Of a DNA stretch of 18,949 nt, positions 1 to 7,800 are shown piece after piece. Both the position numbers and the translations under genes were made by a program. Source of the DNA: CAYUNT01 sp964446285 (GTDB taxonomy: Bacteria; Sumerlaeota; Sumerlaeia; SLMS01; CAYUNT01); NCBI GenBank assembly GCA_964446285.1, contig CAYUNT010000077.1, positions 1-18,949 on the forward strand. The letters are read 5' to 3'. Every line of letters starts with the position of its first letter. Positions within the stretch are counted from its first letter, which is position 1. The notes beneath the pieces were generated by a model that made no database searches, was not told where the DNA came from, and saw only the letters and a program-made list of their open reading frames with translations.

Positions 1-461
1 TTTCGCTCACGCTGTCCCCGACGGCGTCGCTTTCTCCATCCCCAACCGTTTCCCTTACGCCTTCCCCGACCATTTCACTGACACCCTCTCCGACGGTTTC
101 GCTCACGCCGATACCTTCTATTTCTCCCGCTGATTCCCCCACGCCAACCACGACACCCGCCCCTTGCCCCGGCGATAGGGATTGCGATGGGTTAAGCGAT
201 GAATATGAGCTCGCCAATGGCTCCGATCCCGCCAATCCTGCCAGCATTCCCGCCTATCTTGATTTCGACGGCAACGGAACCTGGGACGCTGAAGATGCCC
301 GTGCATTCTATGCGGCGCTGCTCGACACCAATCTGCAACCCTCTCCGCACGATGACCTGCGTTTCGACATGAACGGCGACGGCGTGGTCACGATTTTCGA
401 CGCCATTCTCCTCTACCGCAACCGCACCGGCCTCATTGCGCTTCTTCCCATTTCCAATTAA
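1..461 (+). CDS. C-terminal part of a secreted protein with a dockerin-like end (5' truncated by window edge)
   Basis: The reading frame is open from base 3 to the TAA at 459-461, about 152 residues with no start, so the gene begins outside the window. It opens with five 8-residue units of the SLTPSPTV type, a Thr/Ser-Pro linker typical of extracellular multidomain proteins. Next, from base 171, comes a Cys-flanked Ca-binding segment, GDRDCDGLSDEYELANGSDP, resembling a thrombospondin type 3 repeat. Two EF-hand-like loops follow, DFDGNGTWDAED (261-296) and DMNGDGVVTIFD (366-401), the second followed by AILLYRN. That arrangement matches the paired Ca loops of type I dockerins. Dockerins bind cohesins in cellulosomes, but dockerin-like ends are common outside cellulosomes, so the role here is inferred as non-catalytic attachment or folding. 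The catalytic or binding part lies upstream and cannot be judged. Confidence 0.8.
   Translation, partial: SLTLSPTASLSPSPTVSLTPSPTISLTPSPTVSLTPIPSISPADSPTPTTTPAPCPGDRDCDGLSDEYELANGSDPANPASIPAYLDFDGNGTWDAEDARAFYAALLDTNLQPSPHDDLRFDMNGDGVVTIFDAILLYRNRTGLIALLPISN
3..122 (+). repeat. Five tandem 24-bp units encoding a Thr/Ser-Pro linker
   Basis: Units of 24 bp lie at 3-26, 27-50, 51-74, 75-98 and 99-122. They encode SLTLSPTA, SLSPSPTV, SLTPSPTI, SLTPSPTV and SLTPIPSI. The array probably continues to the left of the window. Protein similarity is higher than DNA similarity, since many third codon positions differ, so the array has been kept in frame as a linker and is not a fresh duplication. Confidence 0.85.
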
Positions 462-475
462 GGCCGCGCTTTTTT
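428..475 (+). terminator. Possible weak intrinsic terminator overlapping the stop codon
   Basis: CGGCCT (428-433) pairs with AGGCCG (461-466), and an inner ATTG/CAAT pair can extend the stem across the loop. CGC and six T (470-475) follow. The loop is long and the stem short, so efficiency is doubtful. Confidence 0.3.
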
Positions 476-524
476 CGCTCACAAGGACGCATCTCAAATT
501 GTTGCCCGATTCGGTGGGATCATA

Positions 525-706
525 CCAATTTCCCATGATGCCGTGCCATATTATCCTGGCTGCTGAAAAGGATTGCCAAGCGAAAATAAAAGGACTCAGA
601 AAATGGGATCAGAATCCTCAGCCTGCTCAAAGCAGGCTAAAATCCGAAGAACGCCAATTCTCCACGACGCCGTGTTCTATGGTCGCGTCCTGTGAAGAGG
701 ATTGCC
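525..706 (+). repeat. Diverged direct repeat pair, 129 bp apart
   Basis: The 53 bases from 525 and the 53 bases from 654 align without gaps at 37 of 53 positions. Both begin CCAATT, share GCCGTG near the middle and end GAttGCC-like, with GAnAAGGATTGCC or GAAGAGGATTGCC. A looser match continues to a shared GAAAATGG. The offset of 129 bp is a multiple of three, but start and ribosome site signals are absent. Confidence 0.55.
620..638. other. Perfect 8-bp hairpin between the two direct repeats
   Basis: AGCCTGCT (620-627) and AGCAGGCT (631-638) are exact reverse complements around a CAA loop. No T-tract follows (AAATCC), so it is not a classical terminator. It lies between the two copies of the diverged direct repeat. 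Confidence 0.6.
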
Positions 707-907
707 CGGAGAAAGGGAACAGAATTACAGGAAAATGGTACAAGGCTCTCGCTCACGGTCAGGCTGCTGCGGGAAAGCCACCACGGCAGTATTTTTCGCA
801 GCAGATCAAGCGCAAGCGAGGGCTTGGTTATTGGGGTCGGTAATAATGTCAAGATGCGCCCTGCGCCCCCGGGTGCATCTCGCTTTTTTGCAGGCGCCAG
901 CCGCTTG

Positions 908-1150
908 GGACCCTGGAAGGGTCCAACCCATTAGCCGGGGGTTGAGGCCAAGGGCCGATACCCCCGGATTTCAGGCAACCCTGTTCGCATCCCGGCAGGG
1001 ATGCCAGAAAAGTTCGGGAAGCGATTCCCCAAGCGCCTGGCGGATTCTGGCATTCCCGCCGGGATGCGGGATTCTCGTTGCTCAAACCGGTGGTGTCGAT
1101 TCGCTCCACAACCGGCTAATGGCTGCCAAGCCTCCGGCTTCCCTGCAACC
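908..1150. repeat. Cluster of stem-loops (dispersed palindromic repeat type)
   Basis: There are four or five successive inverted repeats: GGACCC/GGGTCC (908-913 with 919-924); CCGGGGGT/ATACCCCCGG around GGCC-aa-GGGCC (935-967); a 23-bp pair with two mismatches (987-1009 with 1045-1067); CCGGTGGTG/CACAACCGG (about 1089-1114); and AAGCC/GGCTT (about 1128-1140). Arrays of this style, with GGGTCC next to a GGGGG...CCCCC stem, are common as intergenic repeats in Planctomycetes-like and candidate-phylum genomes, by my recollection. Frames through it translate to low-information Pro/Arg/Gly sequence. Confidence 0.65.
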
Positions 1151-1319
1151 TCACCGATGCAAAAATGTGAGATGTGCCATCCCCGGGAGTCACTTGCGAT
1201 AGAGGCATTTTACGCGGAGACGGCTGTAATATGGCTTCCACAAATACATATCAGTTGTTGACGCAGTAGGGGGAGGCTGTGGTGCTCCTGGAAGCATCTT
1301 GTCTGCCGGGAGGCCCTCC

Positions 1320-1451
1320 ATGATCCGCGTCGAACCCCAACTGACCCGCGAACAACTCGAACAACGCATCCTTAACGAGCATCGCGCCAGCGCGACGTTT
1401 TTCGCCCCGATTTTGCGCAAGGTTTGGGGTAAGCCAATGATTAATACATAA
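1320..1451 (+). CDS. Possible small protein, 43 aa, unknown
   Basis: ATG at 1320 is preceded by GGGAGG (1308-1313) at a 6-nt spacing, a near-ideal ribosome site. The frame reads MIRVEPQLTREQLEQRILNE, then HRASATFFAPILRKVWGKPM and INT, ending with TAA at 1449-1451. The first half (LTREQLEQRI) looks like an amphipathic helix, and the tail carries Lys and Arg. No family is recognised. It stands alone, 421 bp upstream of the giant gene. It could be a real small protein, a remnant of a longer gene, or chance. The ribosome site is part of a GGGAGGCCCTCC palindrome, which lowers its weight. Confidence 0.35.
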   Translation: MIRVEPQLTREQLEQRILNEHRASATFFAPILRKVWGKPMINT

Positions 1452-1462
1452 AATCTCCCTTG

Positions 1463-1494
1463 GCGCAACTCACTTTCCCATAGCGCAAGTGACT
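1463..1494 (+). promoter_or_regulatory. Paired 12-bp direct repeats, candidate activator or operator site
   Basis: GCGCAACTCACT (1463-1474) and GCGCAAGTGACT (1483-1494) match at 10 of 12 positions and are exactly 20 bp apart, about two helical turns. They end 30 bp before the TTGACA of the promoter at 1525. This phasing is what a regulator contacting one DNA face would need. No regulator gene is in the window. Confidence 0.4.
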
Positions 1495-1524
1495 CATTCA
1501 GCAGCCGCAGGCGAGCCGCTTGTC

Positions 1525-1553
1525 TTGACAGCGGCGCGCGCGGAGCCTATCCT
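1525..1553 (+). promoter_or_regulatory. Sigma-70-type promoter
   Basis: TTGACA (1525-1530, a perfect -35), a 17-bp spacer and TATCCT (1548-1553, -10). The expected start of transcription is near 1559-1561, the left edge of the foldable leader. The next gene downstream on this strand is the giant surface protein at 1873. Confidence 0.5.
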
Positions 1554-1557
1554 TGTT

Positions 1558-1613
1558 AATGGATATTTCGTGTGGATTCGTCACGCGCGAGTCCGTGGGG
1601 GACTGTATCCATT
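1558..1613 (+). ncRNA. Candidate three-way-junction leader RNA
   Basis: The closing stem is AATGGATA (1558-1565) with TATCCATT (1606-1613), 8 bp and perfect. Inside are CGTG/CACG (1569-1572 with 1582-1585) and AGTCC/GGACT (1590-1594 with 1600-1604). The closing stem starts at the predicted transcription start. It matches no riboswitch class that I recognise from its conserved bases. The inner stems are short, so this is a proposal only. Confidence 0.3.
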
Positions 1614-1836
1614 CCGGCAATTTGGGGAAGACCCTTGGTGGCGGAGGGAACATCGTTCACAATGAGTTCGCCCGGTTCGGCCGACCTCACGACCTATTGG
1701 CGCAGCGCGGCGTATGGGGTGCGTCAATATCGGGGGGGCTTGTTTTTTGGCGGGCGAGGCGCCGGGATTCCCTGCATTGGACTCCATGCGCAGGACGGGG
1801 TGTTCCATTGGCTCAGAAACAATGTTCCAAGGTTTT

Positions 1837-1845
1837 TGCGATAAT
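1837..1845 (+). promoter_or_regulatory. Possible extended -10 element close to the giant gene
   Basis: TGCGATAAT resembles an extended -10 (TGnTATAAT). No -35 lies at normal spacing. A start near 1852 would give a leader of about 20 nt that just includes the ribosome site. It is an alternative to the promoter at 1525. Confidence 0.25.
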
Positions 1846-1859
1846 ACAATGCGGAACGG

Positions 1860-1865
1860 AAGGAG
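1860..1865 (+). promoter_or_regulatory. Ribosome binding site that fixes the start of the giant gene
   Basis: AAGGAG lies 7 nt before the ATG at 1873. The reading frame stays open 159 bases further upstream, to 1714. Only the 1873 start combines a strong ribosome site with a typical signal peptide. Confidence 0.8.
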
Positions 1866-1872
1866 ATCGCTC

Positions 1873-4800
1873 ATGAAGCGGGTATTTTTTGCAGGATTGC
1901 TCGGCTTGGCCCTGATTTCCAGGGTTTATGCCCTGACACCAGCTTTGAATGGCTCGTTCGATGGCGCGGCCATTTGGGGAGCGCCCATTGCGACGGCCAC
2001 TGACGGCATCTATTGGCAGACTTATGAGCTCGGGTCGCTCTACTACACGATGGACGCGACCTACGTGTATTTCCTCGTCACGCGCAACAACGCCGACGAC
2101 TGGCAATACGCGGCCTTTGCCCTGAATGTTGGCGCGGGTGGCGGTCCTTCCGATCCGTGGACACGAGCGGTCAATTATGACCATTCGAACAAACCTGACT
2201 ATGTGTTCATTTCACAGTGGAACGATTCCTGGGCCGAATTGCGTTCGTGGAACGGCGGAACTTCCTCGTGGGACGGCGCGGGCGTGGACAAAAGCGCCGA
2301 CGTCTGGGTGGCCGGCGACCTCAAGACAATGAAAATCCGCATCGCGAAATCCGCCTTGGGTAATCCCGCCGCTATCGACGTGCAGTGCTATCAGTCGGGC
2401 GATCAGAATTTCCACGGCTGCTTTGACAGCATTCCCGACGGCGAAGCCGCCGATCAGTGGGATGAATCCCTTACGCCCAACACGCTCAACACGTATGTAA
2501 CTGGCCTTGTGGCATCTGCTTTCACTGTGGATGTGGACGATGACTATACGACCACAACCCCAGGCTGGGGCATCACGGCTTTTTCAGTGATTCAGCCTGC
2601 TGTGGACATCGTCGATGCAGGGGGAACGGTCAACGTCCGAAACGGCAACTATCTGGCCTTCAATGGCGTGGCTGTCGGCGCGGCGAACATGATTCTCATA
2701 TCGAAGCCCCTTACCCTGCAGGGCGAAAGCCGCGCGGGGGTTGTTATCATGCCCGCCGCCGAAGACGTGGGTCTGATCGGCCAGGCATTTGATGGCTCTT
2801 ATCAACATGGCATTCTCGTCAAGGCACATGGCGTTACAATCCGCGGCCTGACCGTGGACGGCTCCGCCAACAATATCGCGCGGGGCGGCACGCTGGCGAA
2901 TCACTACAATTTCCGCATAGGAATTCTGAATTACGACGCCCTCAACGTTTACGGCAACAATCTGCGCATCGAAGACGTGGGCATTCACAACATCCGCCGC
3001 CGCGGCGTATCGCTTTACCCGCAGGAATCCACGGGGCATGTCGTCACCAATTGCGAAGTCTCTTATGTCGAGTATCAGCAGCCTATTTACACCGCGGGAC
3101 CCGCCACAATAACCCACAACACGATCCACCACGCCAGTTGCGGCATTGCGGTCATTCCTTCCACATCGCGCCCGGCAGGCAGCACATGGGTCATTACGCA
3201 CAACATCCTCACCGATATTACCGCCACACCAACCAGCTACTACGGCAGCCCGTCCGGCTGGCTCGTCAATGGCATCTATTTTCGCAATCCCAACGACGAC
3301 CGGACGGTCATCATCACCGACAACCAGATCACAATGCTCGATGACGGCGACAATGATCTCTCCTTCGGCATGTATATCTATAATTCCGATGCTTCGAGCG
3401 TGATTGAAAACAACACGTTCAATCTCACCAGCCCGAATCTTATCTACGGACCGGCGATTTACCTGGCGGGATGCGCCGGAACTACTGTTCGCAACAACGT
3501 AATGTCCATGAACGGCGAGTTGCATGGCATCGACCTTGGGCGCGGCGGATCGGGAGTTCCGGTCCCCAACGTCATCACTGGCAATACAATCACCTCGATT
3601 AACAGCACCAGTTCGAGTTTCCCCGAAGGAACGGGGATTTTCCAGACAAACAACGCCACATACGACTGGCTGGGCGAGTCGCAGCTGAACAAAGACAATC
3701 AAATTTATGGAAATACAATCTCGGGATTTGTGCGCGGGATTGTGGTGGACGGCTCGACAGGCGGGGGCAACAACTGCGCCGCCAGCATCGCGCAGGGCAA
3801 TCGCATCGACAGTTGCGAGATCGCCATTCAGGTGAACGGATCGAAAGCCAGCGCCACAATTGACACATGCGAAATCGACTCGAACACGACAGGCATTCTG
3901 GCGGACGCCGGCGTCGTGACCGTCAAGTATGCAACGATTCTCAACAACTCCTGGGGCGTCCTGGCGCGCAACGACGCCACAGTGGGCATAGAAAAAAGCC
4001 TGCTGTATGACAACACGGACGCGGCTCTCGAAAACCGCAATCCATCGCTGGTTGTGGCGGCCTTCAACAATTACTGGGGCGCCGCCTCCGGCCCCTCGGG
4101 TCCGGGATTCATTGGCTCGGGCGACGTGGTGCTGGGCAGCGTGACGGCCACACCCTGGTCGTATTTCGCTGGCGAAACGGCGGCGGATGTGGCCGCTGGC
4201 GGCGGCACAGTCACAATTCCCGCCGCGCTCAACGACCGATTCACGCTCCACCAAGTGGTTATTCCCGGACTCAATCAGGATGGCTTGATGCGGATTGTTC
4301 CGCCCACGGACCGCCACGGTGTCGATAATGCGGCGGAATTCCTCCTCGAAGGCGCAACGCTCACGGGCAATGCCACAGTCACCATCCAATACGATCCAGC
4401 CACGGACCTTGGAGGCATTGGCGAAGAATACATGCGCGTCGCCAAATGGAACGGCTCGGGATGGGACGTGATTTTCGACACGGTGGTGGATCAGACGCTC
4501 AAGACGGTCAGCGCGAAGGTTTCATCCTTCTCGATATATGCGGCCATTCCGGACAACTCGCAGCCGCCTGCGCCGAATGATCCGCCCGTCATTACGGCCC
4601 CCGCCTCGCGGACGACGACAGAGGACGTGGCTATAACCTTCAGCGGCGCATCGCGAGTCAGCGTCGCGGACCCCGACGCGGCCTCGGGCATGTTGCAGAT
4701 GCGCCTGCGCGCCGTGGACGGAACCCTCACGCTTGGCAATCCGGGCGCGGTGTCGATCGTCAGCGGAACGCATCCGGGTTCGGATTTTATCATCGAAGGC

Positions 4801-7800
4801 AATCTGACCGATCTGAACCTCGCCATTGATAATCTTGTTTATCTGCCCCCGTTGAATTTCAGCGGCACGGGGCTGAACGCGGCCACGATCTTCCTCACGG
4901 TGGACGATGAAGGGAACTCGGGCGATGGCGGTCCGCAAATCGCCATGCGACAGGTGCTTGTGAATGTCGTTGCCAAGGCCGACGTTCCGCTGCTGGCGCT
5001 TCCTCCCGCTTCCGGTGACGAAGACACGCCCATCGCGTTGCCAATCAACGCCTCGCTGGCCGACACAGACGGCTCCGAAGTCCTGACGGTCCTGGTGAAC
5101 GGCGTGCCCGCGGGCGCGTCGCTTTCCGCCGGAACCGATCTGGGCGGCGGATCGTGGCAGCTGACGCAGGCGCAACTACCGGGCCTGACCCTTTCGCCTC
5201 CGCCGCAGAGCGATGTGGATTTCTCGCTCGGCGTGACGGCCACTGCGCGCGAAATCTCCAACAACGACACGGCTTCAACAAGTGGGCTTCTTGCCGTAAC
5301 GATCAACGCCGTGGCCGACGCGCCCAATCTCACAGTGGCCAACGCCTCGGGCGATGAAGACACCGCTATTTCGCTGACGATCTCCTCCTCACTCGTCGAT
5401 ACAGACGGTTCGGAAAGCCTGCTGATTATTCTGAGCGATGTCCCCGCGGGCGCTTCTCTTACGGCGGGAACCGATCAGGGCGGCGGAGTATGGCATCTGG
5501 CCCCGGCGCAACTGGCCGGATTGCAGCTGATTCCCCCGCCCAACAGTGATGTGGATTTCACAATGACCGTCACGGCCCGCGCCACGGAAGCGGCCAACAA
5601 TGACCAGGTCGATACGGTGAGGACCATCGATGTCGTTCTCAATGCCGTGGCCGATATGCCCATCCTGAACGTGGTCAGCCCGGCAACGGGTGACGAAGAC
5701 ACCACAATTCCCCTCTCAATCAGCGCCGCCCTGGCCGACACTGACGGCTCAGAGACCCTGTCCATTACAATCGGCAATGTTCCGCCGGGCGTAACCCTTT
5801 CGTCGGGCACATACATGGGCAGCGGGCTTTGGAGTTTTGACGATGCGCAATTGCCGGGCCTTTATCTGACGCTGGTTCCGAACGACTTTTCGGATTTCAC
5901 GCTCTTGGTGGCCGCCACCGCGACGGAAAGCGCCAATTCGGACACCGCGACGGCCAATGCGAGCATCTTTGTGGATGTCAATCCCGTCAATGATCCGACC
6001 TATGTCGATCTGAACGGGCCGTATTTCGCCGGCACAGACTGGCTGGCGCACTACACACAAGGCGGCGCGGCCGTCTCAATTGTGCGGCCCGACAACACGA
6101 TCTCCGATGTGGATTCCACGCAACTGACCACCATGACGCTGACGATTTTGAATCCGCTCGATGGCGCGCAGGAATGGCTCAGCGCGACGGCGGGCGGCGG
6201 CGTCACCGTTTCTTATACGGCGCCCGTCCTGACGCTCACCGGCCCGGCCCCCTTCGCAGCCTTCGAGGCGGTTCTGGCCACCGCCACTTATTACGACGTG
6301 GCCCCATCGCCCACCTTTGAACCCGCGCGCCAGATTCGCGTGGTGGCTTTTGACGGGCAGGACGAAGGAGTCGCGGCGACGGTTACAGTGCGCCTCTGGC
6401 CGAACACCTCGGCCAAATTCCTCGTATTTGTGGATGACGACTGGGCCTCAAAGGCCATCGGCGCGCCAGTGCTCGGACTGGGCGGCATCCCGGCCACCAT
6501 CGGCGATGATGCCTATGCGCGCATCAACGACGCGCTCGTTCGCGTGGCCTCGGGCGGCACGGTCTTTGTGGCCGCAGGCACGTATTTCGAAAACGTCCTT
6601 ATTCCCGCCGGCAAGGCGCTCAATCTTTCTGGCGCGAAAGTCACTCAAGCGCCCTCGTGCGACTTCTATCGCGGCTCGCTGGCTGAGGAATCCGTAATCG
6701 AGGGCGGCTCCTGGGCGCCATTGACCGTCGGCGTGCGCTTCGACTGGCCTGGCCCGCCCAACTCAGTTCCGTCTGCCCGCGTGGACGGATTCACGATTCG
6801 TAATTTCGACATCGGCATTTGCGCCGAGGAACCTGCTGCCGAGGCCTTCCTGCTCAACGGTGTCACGATTGCCAATAACATCATCGAACACTGCGGCGAT
6901 CCGCTTCCTCCGGGCGGCGGCGCAAACGACGGGCAGTGGCACGACTCCGGCATGGGAATGCGCCTGCTTGGCGCGGACAACTGCGTTATCGAGCAAAACG
7001 TCGTCCGCTATTGCCAGCGCGGCATTCATATCGGGCCTTCCAGCGCCGCTTACAATGCCACGGCGGAAAATAACCTCATCAACCTCAACTGCATCCATGA
7101 CAATGAGCGATACGGCATCGGAGGCTTTGGCCTGGCCGCCTCGGGACTCCACTTCGATTCAAACCAGATCACCCACAACACAATATACAAAAACGCCGAT
7201 CGCGGCATTGCGATCACGGGCGCAACGCACTCGAACAACCAGATTACGGACAACACCATCCTCAACAACACGGGCGACGGCATTCAGATCTCGGGCGCCT
7301 CAGGCGGCAGCATCCTGCGCAACAATATACGCAACAACGCATTCACAGACCAGACGCTGAGTTCGCCGGGCACGGACCCGAATACGGGCTTTGGCTCGCG
7401 GACGGCGCGCGGCGGCATCGTGCTGCTTTCCACAGATGGCGCGTGCTCGAACATCACAATCGAGGGCAATACGATCCGCGAGAATGGACGCATCGGCGCG
7501 GGATTTGCCTACTGGACCGGAACCACGCAAAAAACATCGTGCGACGGCGTCTATATCGCCGCCGGATCGGGCGCGGGCGTGGTCCTGCACAACAACAAGT
7601 TCTCCATCAACGAGGAGTGGGCGATCCAGTGCGACAACGCCTCAGTGACGCTCGACGCCACAAACAATTGGTGGGGCACTCTGAGCTGGTATGGATATGA
7701 ATCCGTGGCGGGAATCAAAGACCGCTACTTCGGCCAGGCCACCTGGGAACCGTGGAAAACCGAGGACCTTCTGACCTCGCTCAATAAACCAGATGCCACG

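Larger units (their letters stand above)
462..1319. other. Long non-coding spacer with repeats and hairpins
   Basis: No reading frame here has a Shine-Dalgarno site, domain-like composition or a plausible start. Both strands carry several short overlapping frames whose translations are rich in Arg, Pro, Cys and Trp, as expected from GC-rich repeats. The content is a diverged direct repeat (525-577 and 654-706), an isolated 8-bp hairpin (620-638) and a cluster of stem-loops (908-1150). Confidence 0.7.
1452..1872 (+). other. Regulatory spacer and leader before the giant gene
   Basis: This stretch holds the direct repeats at 1463-1494, a promoter at 1525-1553, a foldable segment at 1558-1613 and then about 260 bases with no recognised element. 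A G7 tract (1732-1738) and a T6 tract (1743-1748) occur here. Frames on both strands across it lack ribosome sites and domain-like sequence. If the promoter is real, the 5' leader of the giant gene is about 310 nt. Confidence 0.5.

Noticed and set aside
436..843. 135-codon plus-strand frame over the diverged direct repeat
   Set aside because: It starts inside the dockerin-like gene, has no ribosome site and has no protein-like composition. The repeat is better seen as non-coding.
1714..1872. Upstream extension of the giant protein (53 residues)
   Set aside because: The extra residues are Gly/Cys-rich with no ribosome site; the 1873 start has a strong ribosome site and a signal peptide.
462..1872. 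CRISPR array, tRNA or known riboswitch in the spacer
   Set aside because: No regularly spaced repeats, cloverleaf or conserved aptamer core could be seen by eye.
2584..4389. 601-codon open frame on the minus strand inside the giant gene
   Set aside because: It lies opposite a clearly coding beta-helix region, lacks a ribosome site, and its translation is low-information His/Arg/Val-rich. Codon bias of the plus strand removes stops on the other strand.
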